Translations under genes and position numbers: made by a program
Part shown: piece after piece, positions 6,249 to 13,846 of the stretch
Layout: the number at the start of each line of letters is the position of its first letter
How positions within the stretch are numbered: position 1 is the stretch's first letter
The notes under the pieces: model-generated
What the model was told of the DNA's origin: nothing
What the model saw: only the letters and a program-made list of their open reading frames with translations
Database searches by the model: none
Assembly: GCA_900553025.1 (NCBI GenBank)
Contig: USBT01000030.1
Location: 1-14,155 of the forward strand
Length of the DNA stretch: 14,155 nt
Direction: 5' to 3'
DNA from: an uncultured Eubacteriales bacterium
GTDB lineage: Bacteria; Bacillota; Clostridia; Peptostreptococcales; Anaerovoracaceae

Positions 6249-7576
6249 AGAAGTTAGAAAAACGTGCATTTATTTGTATTCTCATGGTTCTTTGCCTTGT
6301 TGCAGGAATGACAGTTTTTATTTTTCGTTTAACCCAGGACGGGGATAAATGGGCAACATTTTACGCAAATAAGCATATATACACGGGTGGAAAACTCGGT
6401 ATTGGAAATATATATGATAGAAATGGTAGTATCCTTGAAGAAAATCAAGACGGAAACATTGTATTCAACGAGGATTATTGGGCAAGAAGAGGCACGGTTC
6501 ACGTTGTCGGTGATAGAAAAGGCAATATTTCAACCTCAGCTGAGGTGGCATATAGGAAGAATATTGTAGGATACAGTTTACTTACTGGGACATACTCTAT
6601 TACGGGCAAGGGGAGAGATATAAAGCTTACAGTAGATGCTGAGATGAGTGCAGCCGCAGCAAAGGCTCTTGGAGATAGAAGTGGGACTGCTCTAGTATAT
6701 AACTACAAAACAGGGGAAATTTTGACGATGGTCAGCGGACCTAATTACGACCCACTAGAGGATATTGGAGACGTTGATAAATCCTCGGGCTTGTTTGTAA
6801 ACCGAGCTATTTCAAGTAAGCTAATCCCAGGCTCAATATTTAAGGTTGTAACATCTGCGGCAGCTATTGAGAATGTTCCTGACATTGAGGACTTTAGATT
6901 TAACTGTCCTGGATTTTATAGAATAGGTACCGAGAACATCAATTGTTTTCAGCCTCATGGACCTGTAGACTTTCAGAGGGCTCTTGTTACATCCTGTAAT
7001 GCATCGTTTGCACAAATTGCCAATATGTGTGGAGCGAGCACAATGGAGGATTATGTTGATAAGTTGGGTCTGACTAAGTCGTACGATATAGACGGAATCA
7101 AAAGTGTTCCAGGGTCGTTTGAATTTCCAAAAAACAATGAATTTAACCTCGGATGGGCGGGGATAGGTCAATACAATGATTTGGTAAATCCGCTAGGTAT
7201 GGCTGTTTTTATGGGGGCAATAGCTGGAGATGGCAAGGCAGCAGAACCTATTCTTTTGCACAAGCCTTTTAGAAGTGCGAGCTTCACAAATCAAATGATA
7301 GAGCCTGCAACAGCTTCCAGATTGCAGGAAATGATGAGAGCGGATGTGAAGGAGGGCTATGGTGACAACTTGTTTCCTGGGCTTGAGGTTTACGCTAAGA
7401 CAGGTACTGCGGAGGTAGTTGGGCAAGATGTAAATGGTTGGCTGGCAGGCTTCCTTAAGGATGAGGAATATCCGTATGCGTTTATTATAATGGTTGAAAA
7501 CTCAGGGTATGGTGTAAATGTATGTCCGCCAATTTTAAATGCCATAATGGATGCAGCCAAAAATAAAAATTCGTGA
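6245..7576 (+). CDS. Class B penicillin-binding protein (transpeptidase), PbpA-like
   Basis: Cross-links peptidoglycan stem peptides as the partner of the SEDS polymerase encoded just upstream, with which it overlaps by four bases, implying translational coupling and equal dosage. The protein has 443 residues: a short cytoplasmic start, one membrane anchor (about 8-28), a small pedestal region with the IYDRNGSIL motif (57-65), then the transpeptidase domain. The active-site motifs are complete: SIFK (Ser197, Lys200), SCN (250-252) and KTG (385-387). It is shorter than PBP2 or PBP3 of most bacteria (about 570-720), because the dimerisation/pedestal part is reduced. This length is closer to actinobacterial PbpA. 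No PASTA domains are present. Elongation or division role cannot be decided from this sequence. Confidence 0.93.
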   Translation: MKKLEKRAFICILMVLCLVAGMTVFIFRLTQDGDKWATFYANKHIYTGGKLGIGNIYDRNGSILEENQDGNIVFNEDYWARRGTVHVVGDRKGNISTSAEVAYRKNIVGYSLLTGTYSITGKGRDIKLTVDAEMSAAAAKALGDRSGTALVYNYKTGEILTMVSGPNYDPLEDIGDVDKSSGLFVNRAISSKLIPGSIFKVVTSAAAIENVPDIEDFRFNCPGFYRIGTENINCFQPHGPVDFQRALVTSCNASFAQIANMCGASTMEDYVDKLGLTKSYDIDGIKSVPGSFEFPKNNEFNLGWAGIGQYNDLVNPLGMAVFMGAIAGDGKAAEPILLHKPFRSASFTNQMIEPATASRLQEMMRADVKEGYGDNLFPGLEVYAKTGTAEVVGQDVNGWLAGFLKDEEYPYAFIIMVENSGYGVNVCPPILNAIMDAAKNKNS

Positions 7577-7634
7577 TTACAAAATAAGCAATAACAATGT
7601 AGTAGTGACGGCAGATTTATAGGATTGAATAAAT

Positions 7635-8627
7635 ATGAAGAATTTATATATTAAGGATTTAAAAGAAGGACAGGAATTTATCGATTTTTTTATAGTTAGA
7701 GCTTCAGGTGTTAAGGTCGGATCTACAGGCAAGAAATACTTAGATATAACCCTTAGTGATAAGACTGGAGATTTAACAGCAAAGAAGTGGGATGTTTCAC
7801 CAACTGAGGAACCTGCACTTGCGGCAATCAAGCCTGGTGATATAGTAAAAATAAAGGCGAATGTCACTGTATATAGAGATGCAAAGCAGCTTAGAGTAAC
7901 GAGAATAAGACTTGCTGTGGATCAAGATGGTATAGACCCTATGCATCTTGTGAAAAGCGCTCCAGAAGCAGGTTTGGAAATGTATGATTTTATCTATGGT
8001 AAAGCCACCGAAATGCAAGACGAAGAATTACGCTTGATGAGCACTAATATTTTGTCGAGGAATAAAGAAAAACTATTGTACTATCCGGCTGCGATGAGAA
8101 ATCATCATGCTGAACTGGCTGGACTTCTTTGGCATATGAAGAGGATGATTATGCATGCAGAGGTTTTGGTTACCGTATACCCAATTCTCAACAGGGATTT
8201 GCTTGTGACGGGAGTAATTTTCCACGACATAGAGAAGATGACAGAAATTAGATCTAATGAGCTTGGTGTAAGTGATGGTTACAGCTTTGAAGGAAAACTC
8301 TTGGGTCACTTGGTTCAGGGAGTTAAGGTCATAGAGGAACTGGCTAAGGAGCTTGGAATCAGTGAGGAGAAATCAATCATGCTGCAGCACATGTCTATTT
8401 CTCACCACTATGAGCCTGAATTCGGCAGTCCCAAGAAGCCATTATTTCCAGAAGCGGAAATGCTTCACTATTTGGATATTATGGATGCAAAAATGTACGA
8501 TATTGAAGACGCCATGTCTAAGACAGAGCCAGGAGAGTTCAGTGATAGAATATGGTCAATGGATAATAGGACTCTTTACAGAGCTACATTTGGGAACGTA
8601 GATGGCAGTAATAAACGGGAAGATTAA
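7635..8627 (+). CDS. yhaM: 3'-5' exoribonuclease YhaM family (OB fold plus HD domain)
   Basis: Degrades RNA (and, in Bacillus, single-stranded DNA) from the 3' end in a metal-dependent way. The 330 residues divide into an N-terminal OB nucleic-acid-binding fold (about 1-95, with VKVGSTGKKYLDITLSDKTG) and a C-terminal HD phosphohydrolase domain (about 150-300). HD-domain metal ligands can be seen: the His157-His158 pair, His167, His197-Asp198 (VIFHDIEK), His225, the His257-His258 pair, and Asp281/Asp284 (HYLDIMDAKM). Length agrees with B. subtilis YhaM (about 314). AGGAtt lies just upstream of the ATG. It follows the PBP gene by 58 bases with no terminator between them, and its last 26 bases overlap the start of recD2, so these genes are likely co-transcribed. 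Confidence 0.92.
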   Translation: MKNLYIKDLKEGQEFIDFFIVRASGVKVGSTGKKYLDITLSDKTGDLTAKKWDVSPTEEPALAAIKPGDIVKIKANVTVYRDAKQLRVTRIRLAVDQDGIDPMHLVKSAPEAGLEMYDFIYGKATEMQDEELRLMSTNILSRNKEKLLYYPAAMRNHHAELAGLLWHMKRMIMHAEVLVTVYPILNRDLLVTGVIFHDIEKMTEIRSNELGVSDGYSFEGKLLGHLVQGVKVIEELAKELGISEEKSIMLQHMSISHHYEPEFGSPKKPLFPEAEMLHYLDIMDAKMYDIEDAMSKTEPGEFSDRIWSMDNRTLYRATFGNVDGSNKRED

Positions 8628-10491
8628 AAAAGTATTTTATAGAGGCAGTAGCGGATTTGCTATTGGACTTTTTCACATAGATGAGGGCGATATAATAGGC
8701 AAGACAATAACAGTCAAGGGTGTTTTACCGGGAATTAGAGAGGGCGTAAAATGCAAGCTTAGTGGAGATTTTGTCATCGATGAAAAATATGGTAGACAGT
8801 TTAATGTAAAGAATCTAATCTTTGATAATGATGAGATAGATGAGGAAGGTTTATATCGTATGATTTTTGTGGTGCTCACAGATGCCGCAAGGAACGGTAA
8901 TACCTTTCTTTTTTATGAGGAAGTTTTGAATGAACTTCGCATGAGATACGGAATTTCACAGGAGATGCTTGATGATACAATATCTCAGGAAAATTCAGAG
9001 AAGTATGAGATTGTAATTGATAGTTCTCAAGTATATGGCAAGCGATTCTACCTTGAGGATATTTATAATTGGGAATTGCGAGCGTGCGATAATTTGAAAC
9101 GACTCAATCAGACGGCAGAAATCTTTAACACTGAAGAAGTTGAAATAGATTTTGAAAAAATAGAAAGTCGAATGGGAATAGAATTCTCAAAAGAACAGAG
9201 GGATGCTGTATCAGGAGCTGTAACTAATGGTGTTACTGTAATAACTGGAGGCCCTGGAACGGGTAAGACAACGATACTTAGAGCAGTTACTATGCTGCTT
9301 CGCGAGATGGGCTATACCGTTGCTTTAGCCGCACCTACGGGGCGCGCTGCAAAAAGAATTAAGGAATCAACTGGTTATCGTGGATATACGATACATAGGC
9401 TGCTCGAAGCTAGCATAGACGAAAAAAATGATGAGGTAATATTTAGGCGAAATGAGGAAAATCCGCTTGAGGCCGATGCTATCATTGTAGATGAAGCTTC
9501 AATGATAGACGTTGAGTTGATGTCGAGGCTACTTGAAGCATGCATGGATGGTACCAAACTTGTACTTGTGGGGGATGTGGATCAGCTTCCGCCAGTTGGG
9601 CCAGGTAGCGTACTAAGGGACATCATCGAAAGTGAATACATTCACACAACCTTATTGAAATCAATATTCAGACAGGCAGAAGAGAGCAAAATAGTGGTGT
9701 CTGCACATGAAATAAACAGAGGAGAGGAACCAGATTTAACTTATAGTGAAGGGGATGATCTTATTTTCATGCCAAAGTCAACATATGCTGAGGTGCGAGA
9801 AGAAATTGCTAAGCTTGCCGTTTATGAGGAATCACAGGTTATAACGCCCACTAAGAGGGGACAGCTAGGGACAGTAGCACTAAATAAAATGCTACAGGAT
9901 AGGCTAAATCCTAGAGAAGAGTGGAAGCAGGAAGTGCATAAATATCGTTTTGAGGAAGATGATATTTCAGATGAAAAACTAAATTCTGATGACCCTCAGA
10001 TTTCGATGAGAAACGATAAAATGGACAACTCGAATGATGAAATCTTCAGACTCGGTGATAGGGTGATGCAAATAAAGAATAACTACGGTAAACAGTGGAA
10101 AATAGAGGCTGTAGATATTGAGGGCAGCGGATTGTTCAATGGTGACATGGGCAAAATCATTGAAATAGATCCATTGAATGATATAATTTCTGTCGAATTT
10201 GATGAGGGTAAGGTTGCGAAATATGAGAGAAAGGATTTCAAAGAATTGCAGCTTTCATATGCTATAACTGTTCATAAGAGTCAAGGCTCTGAATTCCAAA
10301 TGGTTGTAATGCCAGTAGCAAATTTCGGCCCAGTGCTTGGAACAAAAAATTTATTATATACAGGTATTACTAGAGGCAAAGATAATGTAATACTCCTTGG
10401 CGATGAAAGAGCGCTAATTAGAATGATTCACTGCAATACAAGCATAGACAGAAATTCGGGAATAAAAGACAGACTTTCGAGTTTTTTATGA
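8602..10491 (+). CDS. recD2: RecD2-like SF1B DNA helicase, short form
   Basis: A 5'-3' helicase of the RecD2/TraA group involved in replication-fork and recombination maintenance. The helicase motifs are complete: Walker A GGPGTGKTT (216-224), APTGRAAKR (244-252), Walker B DEAS (297-300), GDVDQLPPVGPG (324-335), SIFRQ (354-358), AITVHKSQGSEF (554-565) and YTGITR (586-591). An N-terminal OB-like part (about 1-75) is also present. At 629 residues it is well below the usual 740-800. Walker A lies at 222 rather than about 340-350, and no GIG-type helix-hairpin-helix repeats are seen between the OB part and the segment GLYRMIFVVLTDAARNGNTF. An acidic stretch (about 440-480) precedes IFRLGDRVMQIKNNY and looks like an added linker. 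The ATG at 8602 overlaps the 3' end of yhaM by 26 bases; the Shine-Dalgarno is weak, so translational coupling is likely. Confidence 0.9.
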   Translation: MAVINGKIKKVFYRGSSGFAIGLFHIDEGDIIGKTITVKGVLPGIREGVKCKLSGDFVIDEKYGRQFNVKNLIFDNDEIDEEGLYRMIFVVLTDAARNGNTFLFYEEVLNELRMRYGISQEMLDDTISQENSEKYEIVIDSSQVYGKRFYLEDIYNWELRACDNLKRLNQTAEIFNTEEVEIDFEKIESRMGIEFSKEQRDAVSGAVTNGVTVITGGPGTGKTTILRAVTMLLREMGYTVALAAPTGRAAKRIKESTGYRGYTIHRLLEASIDEKNDEVIFRRNEENPLEADAIIVDEASMIDVELMSRLLEACMDGTKLVLVGDVDQLPPVGPGSVLRDIIESEYIHTTLLKSIFRQAEESKIVVSAHEINRGEEPDLTYSEGDDLIFMPKSTYAEVREEIAKLAVYEESQVITPTKRGQLGTVALNKMLQDRLNPREEWKQEVHKYRFEEDDISDEKLNSDDPQISMRNDKMDNSNDEIFRLGDRVMQIKNNYGKQWKIEAVDIEGSGLFNGDMGKIIEIDPLNDIISVEFDEGKVAKYERKDFKELQLSYAITVHKSQGSEFQMVVMPVANFGPVLGTKNLLYTGITRGKDNVILLGDERALIRMIHCNTSIDRNSGIKDRLSSFL

Positions 10492-10496
10492 GTTAA

Positions 10497-11234
10497 ATGC
10501 GGAGCATACAATTATTTTGTATGAGAAAATCTAATAATTTATGGGGAAATGTTTGCAAGGTTACAAAACAGCTTTGTCGCGACGTTCTGGAGCTTGTGTT
10601 CCCAAGCCATTTATATTGTCCAATTTGTGGCAATATCATTGACGAAACTAGACCGTACTCGCTCTGTGACCACTGTAGGAAGCACATAGGCTGGAGGCTT
10701 GAAGAACCATATATATCCAGTGTATCAGGACATCCTATAAGGTGCATCAGTTGTTGTTCATATGGCATGTATGAAAGACGGTTAATTTTTCGCCTTAAAT
10801 ATAATAAGAAAAAATCAACAGCGGCTATTCTTGGTGAAATCGTAGCAGATAGGTTGAATTATTCTGATTTAAATTTTGATTTTATCGTTCCAGTTCCGAT
10901 GGAAAGCTCCAAGGAAAGACAAAGGGGCTTTAATCACGCCTTTTTGATAGCCAAAGAAGCAGGAAAGCTTTTAGAAAAGCCTGTTCTTGAGCATGTACTC
11001 GTTAGAATTAAGAAAACGCAGGCTATGAGGGGATTGGGGCCTAGTGAAAGACGGGCAAATATTTCTGGAGCATTTGCCTTAGGTATTGATGCTCGGAAAA
11101 TAGAAAACAAGAAAGTCTTGCTCTTAGACGATATTTGCACAACATTTGCGACAGGAGAGGAGTGCATTAATACACTGCTTGATGCAAAGCCTGCAAGCGT
11201 AGATTTTATTGCGTTTGCTGCAAAGAATTTTTAA
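10497..11234 (+). CDS. comF: ComF family protein (zinc ribbon plus phosphoribosyltransferase fold)
   Basis: ComF proteins are needed for DNA uptake in naturally competent bacteria and probably process or drive incoming single-stranded DNA; in non-competent species the role is unclear. The 245 residues hold an N-terminal four-Cys zinc ribbon (CPIC at 41-44, CDHC at 57-60), a second Cys group near 83-87 (CISCC), the RQRGFNHAFLIAKEAG helix and the PRTase loop VLLLDDICTTFATGEE (about 207-222). That loop normally reads DDxxTTGAT; here Phe replaces the Gly. The start is taken as the ATG at 10497, five bases after the recD2 stop. An ATG at 10521 is an alternative; it lies in a 7-base inverted repeat. 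Length matches ComFC proteins (about 230-240). Confidence 0.9.
   Translation: MRSIQLFCMRKSNNLWGNVCKVTKQLCRDVLELVFPSHLYCPICGNIIDETRPYSLCDHCRKHIGWRLEEPYISSVSGHPIRCISCCSYGMYERRLIFRLKYNKKKSTAAILGEIVADRLNYSDLNFDFIVPVPMESSKERQRGFNHAFLIAKEAGKLLEKPVLEHVLVRIKKTQAMRGLGPSERRANISGAFALGIDARKIENKKVLLLDDICTTFATGEECINTLLDAKPASVDFIAFAAKNF
10505..10523 (+). repeat. Inverted repeat over the comF translation start region
   Basis: CATACAA (10505-10511), a 5-base loop, and TTGTATG (10517-10523) form a perfect 7-base-pair hairpin. It spans the space between the first ATG (10497) and the second in-frame ATG (10521), which it contains. GGAG (10501-10504) directly precedes the hairpin. It could modulate comF start choice or expression, or be chance in AT-rich DNA. 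Confidence 0.5.
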
Positions 11235-11263
11235 AAATTTAGTGAAATCAATCCACAAAAATG

Positions 11264-11292
11264 TTAAAGTAATGGCATAAACATTTTATAAG
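11264..11292 (+). promoter_or_regulatory. Possible promoter for the structured RNA after comF
   Basis: TATAAG (11287-11292) matches the -10 box at five of six positions, with a poor -35 (TTAAAG, 11264-11269) 17 bases upstream. A start six bases after the -10 would fall at 11298, exactly at the first base of the RNA's terminal helix. The position fits well; the -35 is weak. Confidence 0.45.
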
Positions 11293-11296
11293 ATAT

Positions 11297-11466
11297 TCTT
11301 TCTTGTAGTTCTGTGGTTGAAAATCCAAGCCAGTTGCGGGCAAAGGGATCCACGTAAGCTGTCGCAGGAGGCGGCAGTGATCATGGCGCAGCTTAGAAGT
11401 AAGTCCTCGGAGAAACTCCGGTAAAGGCAAGTGTGGGGGCAAAGACCAGGTCAGATACAAGAAAGA
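11297..11466 (+). ncRNA. raiA RNA: Structured RNA, probably the raiA motif
   Basis: The 258-base gap after comF is non-coding and markedly more GC-rich than other gaps. Its ends pair perfectly: CTTTCTTGTA (11298-11307) with TACAAGAAAG (11456-11465), plus one more pair outside. Inside are TAAGCTG (11355-11361) with CAGCTTA (11389-11395), GTGG (11313-11316) with CCAC (11350-11353), and the hairpin CGGAG-AAA-CTCCG (11408-11420). The purine-rich, A-dotted single strands are typical of a highly folded RNA. raiA-motif RNAs of Clostridia and Actinobacteria are about this size and lie characteristically between comF and the raiA/hpf gene. I base the name on this position, size and closing helix, without a covariance-model hit. 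No raiA protein gene follows here. There is no T-tract at the 3' end, so the RNA is either processed from a longer transcript or read through into the next gene. Confidence 0.75.
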
Positions 11467-11492
11467 TTGTCTATTTAGAAAGATAACCTTAA

Positions 11493-12656
11493 ATGAAAAT
11501 TTATGACGGCATAATTATAGGCGCCGGAGCTGCAGGAATGGCAGCCGCAATTACAGCCAAACAGGAAAATCCGAATTTTGATCTAGCGATTCTTGAGAAG
11601 ATGGATCGTCCTGGACTTAAGGTAGCAGCTGCTGGAAATGGTAGATGCAATATAACTAACAAGAACTGTCCGGACTACATATCTACACTCAAGTTTCTCC
11701 AATCTGTTGGCATTATGACGCGTGACGACGGAAATGGATGGATTTATCCATATAACGAAGAAGCAAAGTCAGTTGTTTCTGCACTCACAGCAAAAATAAA
11801 ATCTCAGAACACGCCGATATTTTGTGGTACACGAGTTAAATCTATTGAAGTGCTAGGAAATCGTCAAGATAGCGGATGGCGTCATAATAGAAAGAACGAT
11901 TCAGGAGTTTTTCAGATAGATACTTATGACGGCACAAAATATTTTGCTCGCAGAGTGGTTCTATCTACTGGGGGGAAGTCAGGACCAAAGCTGGGTACGA
12001 CGGGCGATGGTTTTGTGCTCGCAAGGAACCTTGGTCATACCGTAAATACACTTGTGCCTTCTCTTACAACGGTTGAAACCTATGAGGATACTGCATATAT
12101 TGCGGGTGTTAGGGCTAAGGCTTCGGTAACTTTATTTTTCAAAGGCATACCTGTTGCAGCGGAAGAGGGCGAGCTTCAATTTACAGAAGATGGCGTTTCG
12201 GGAATATGTATATATAATTTGACTAGGTATATGACCGCTTTGCCTCTTAATTCATATAGTTTGGAAGTGGATTTTTTCCCTGCGATATGGAATATAGGAG
12301 AGGTAATAGCTGAGAGAGAGGCTCTCATGGGAAGAGATGATTTGCTTTTGACGATGCTGAAAAAGCCCCTCAGGAAGCTGATAATGGATAAAACGGGTGG
12401 GGATTTAAAAGAAATTATTAAAATGCTCAAGAAATTCCCTCTAACGGTGAAAAACTTGGGAGGCTGGAGAAAGGCTCAAGTTACACGCGGTGGTGTAGAT
12501 TTGCACGAAGTCTGTCACGATACGACGGAGTCAACGATAGTCAACAATCTTTTTGTCATAGGAGAAGTTTTAGATTACGATGGTCCTTGTGGTGGATTCA
12601 ATTTAAATCACGCATGGCAGACCGGAATTAAAGCCGGACATGCCATGGCAAAATGA
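11493..12656 (+). CDS. HI0933/YhiN-family FAD-dependent oxidoreductase (annotated elsewhere as aminoacetone oxidase family)
   Basis: A flavoprotein of the HI0933-like family; the physiological reaction is not established. Evidence: N-terminal FAD-binding GAGAAG (residues 10-15), the family signature GNGRCNITN (48-56), ARRVVLSTGGKSGPKLGTTGDG in the second FAD-contact region, and the C-terminal DYDGPCGGFNLNHAWQTG, where flavin-binding residues close the fold. The 387 residues are close to the usual 390-420. GDFVLA-type and GVSGICIYNL segments are also present. The start ATG at 11493 lies 26 bases after the structured RNA, with only a weak AGAAAG-like Shine-Dalgarno, so translation may depend on how the RNA folds or is processed. 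It is the last gene before the terminator at 12690. Confidence 0.88.
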   Translation: MKIYDGIIIGAGAAGMAAAITAKQENPNFDLAILEKMDRPGLKVAAAGNGRCNITNKNCPDYISTLKFLQSVGIMTRDDGNGWIYPYNEEAKSVVSALTAKIKSQNTPIFCGTRVKSIEVLGNRQDSGWRHNRKNDSGVFQIDTYDGTKYFARRVVLSTGGKSGPKLGTTGDGFVLARNLGHTVNTLVPSLTTVETYEDTAYIAGVRAKASVTLFFKGIPVAAEEGELQFTEDGVSGICIYNLTRYMTALPLNSYSLEVDFFPAIWNIGEVIAEREALMGRDDLLLTMLKKPLRKLIMDKTGGDLKEIIKMLKKFPLTVKNLGGWRKAQVTRGGVDLHEVCHDTTESTIVNNLFVIGEVLDYDGPCGGFNLNHAWQTGIKAGHAMAK

Positions 12657-12689
12657 TTTAATAGTTTGTAAATTTATAATTGATTTTGG

Positions 12690-12717
12690 AGATCTCGTAT
12701 ACTGAGATCTTTTTTTT
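12690..12717 (+). terminator. Rho-independent terminator closing the 4.1-12.7 kb gene block
   Basis: AGATCTC (12690-12696), a 7-base loop and GAGATCT (12704-12710) form a perfect 7-bp stem, followed by an unbroken T-run to 12717. It lies 34 bases after the flavoprotein stop codon and faces the + strand. The opposite strand has no T-run after the hairpin, so it would not serve punA. Confidence 0.88.
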
Positions 12718-12721
12718 ATAT

Positions 12722-12740
12722 GTAAAACATCACGTTTTAC
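12722..12740. repeat. Inverted repeat between the convergent genes
   Basis: GTAAAAC (12722-12728), a 5-base loop and GTTTTAC (12734-12740), extendable by a weak pair on each side. It lies right after the + strand terminator and 26 bases beyond the punA stop. No T-run follows on either strand, so it is at best a stabilising 3' hairpin for punA mRNA. Confidence 0.45.
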
Positions 12741-12765
12741 GTGGGGCCGTTATTATACTAGATAA

Positions 12766-13590
12766 CTAAAGATTTTGACATAATCCCAAGATGATGGACT
12801 CAAAGTGAGCAGAAACCTTGTCTGCTGTTTCCTGAACTTCAGCATGTGTAAGAGGCTGATCCAAGATACCTGCTGCCATGTTGGATATACATGAGATACC
12901 ACAAACCTCAAGTCCCATATGTCTTGCAGCAATCGCTTCGCAAGCGGTGCTCATTCCTACAGCGTCAGCACCCAAGGTTCTGAGCATCTTAATCTCAGCT
13001 GGGGTCTCGAAGCTTGGACCTGTGCACTGAGCATAGACACCCTCGCATAGACTGATGTCTGATTTTTTTGAAACCCTCTTTAAAACTTCCATGAGTCTAT
13101 CGCTGAATATTTTGCTCATATCAGGAAAGCGTGTGCCTAGCTCATTAATATTTTGTCCAATCAATGGATTAGGTATAAATGTTGTTATGACATCCTTAAT
13201 TATCATCAAATTTCCGGGTGCAAAAGAGAGATTTATCCCGCCGGCCGCATTTGTTAGGATGATACTCTTAGCACCGAGCATTCCCATGATTCTAACTGGT
13301 GCGACGACCTCTGACATGTGATATCCTTCATAATAGTGGACTCTTCCATTCATTGCGACAATTGGCAGTTTATTACTCCCAATATATCCGAATATAAAGC
13401 TTCCGTTATGTCCTTCGACAGTTGATACAGGAAAATCAGGGATTTCTGAGTATGGAATTTCTGAAACCTTTTCTATCTTCTTAGAAAAGCCACCAAGACC
13501 TGAGCCCAGCACCAGCCCTGCCTTAGGTGCAAAATTTGTCTTAGACACGATATATTCTTTGATTGTATTTAATTCTTTGTAGCCTATCAT
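12766..13590 (-). CDS. punA: Purine-nucleoside phosphorylase, trimeric (PNP/MTAP) class
   Basis: Cleaves purine (deoxy)nucleosides with phosphate to free base and (deoxy)ribose-1-phosphate in the salvage pathway. The 274 residues carry the family phosphate and nucleoside sites: LVLGSGLGGF (26-35), EGHNGSF (59-65, His61), NGRVHYYEGY (81-90, Arg83, His85), TNAAGGIN (113-120), GPSFET (191-196, Glu195), VGMST (211-215) and SNMAAG (236-241). Asn237 at the base-contact position is typical of enzymes for 6-oxopurines (inosine, guanosine). Length is standard for the trimeric class. The ATG at 13590 is preceded on the minus strand by AAGGAT with 7-8 bases spacing. The gene is transcribed alone and converges on the flavoprotein gene. 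Confidence 0.95.
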   Translation of the reverse strand: MIGYKELNTIKEYIVSKTNFAPKAGLVLGSGLGGFSKKIEKVSEIPYSEIPDFPVSTVEGHNGSFIFGYIGSNKLPIVAMNGRVHYYEGYHMSEVVAPVRIMGMLGAKSIILTNAAGGINLSFAPGNLMIIKDVITTFIPNPLIGQNINELGTRFPDMSKIFSDRLMEVLKRVSKKSDISLCEGVYAQCTGPSFETPAEIKMLRTLGADAVGMSTACEAIAARHMGLEVCGISCISNMAAGILDQPLTHAEVQETADKVSAHFESIILGLCQNL

Positions 13591-13677
13591 ATTGTTATCC
13601 TTTCGATATAATTCTTTTGCAGATTTTAAAAATTTGTTTGTTCGTATTAATGAAATCCAATTATTATTACTGATGTC

Positions 13678-13705
13678 ATTTTAACATATTTATTGGCGTA
13701 GTAAA
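13678..13705 (-). promoter_or_regulatory. Possible punA promoter
   Basis: On the minus strand TTTACT (13705-13700), a 16-base spacer and TAAAAT (13683-13678), the latter preceded by TG one base upstream. This would leave an untranslated leader of about 80 bases. The region is very AT-rich, so other -10-like sites exist. Confidence 0.4.
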
Positions 13706-13718
13706 AATTATTTAATTG

Positions 13719-13748
13719 TACACTTGTAGTGATGCAGTGATAAGTGTA
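13719..13748. repeat. Spaced inverted repeat upstream of punA
   Basis: TACACTT (13719-13725) and AAGTGTA (13742-13748) are perfect 7-base arms separated by 16 bases, lying 14 bases upstream of the putative punA -35. The layout fits a two-half-site operator or a hairpin; no regulator can be named. Confidence 0.45.
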
Positions 13749-13796
13749 GGCCGTGATAAGCTAAAAGTGGACACGGGGGTTATTTTTGACTTTGTA

Positions 13797-13826
13797 TTGA
13801 AAAAACATAGGGGGGAGTGATACAAT
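13797..13826 (+). promoter_or_regulatory. Promoter candidate of the short transcript cassette
   Basis: TTGAAA (13797-13802), an 18-base spacer and TACAAT (13821-13826) with TG one base upstream (extended -10). A transcript would start near 13833, only about 15 bases before the terminator hairpin. Confidence 0.5.
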
Positions 13827-13846
13827 GTATGCAAATCAATGATTAT

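Noticed and set aside
11446..11454. CCAGGTCAG resembling the conserved loop of SRP RNA
   Set aside because: The GGAAGGAAGCAGC part of the SRP RNA signature is missing and the surrounding helices do not fit; coincidental.
11311..11460. Cobalamin, c-di-AMP or c-di-GMP riboswitch
   Set aside because: Individual words (GTGAA-like, GGATCC, GGTAAAGG) are suggestive, but the obligatory core motifs are not in order, and the downstream gene fits none of these regulons.
13771..13780. AAAGTGGACAC-like string near 13765-13775 as an insertion sequence end
   Set aside because: No matching opposite end, transposase or target duplication is visible in the window.
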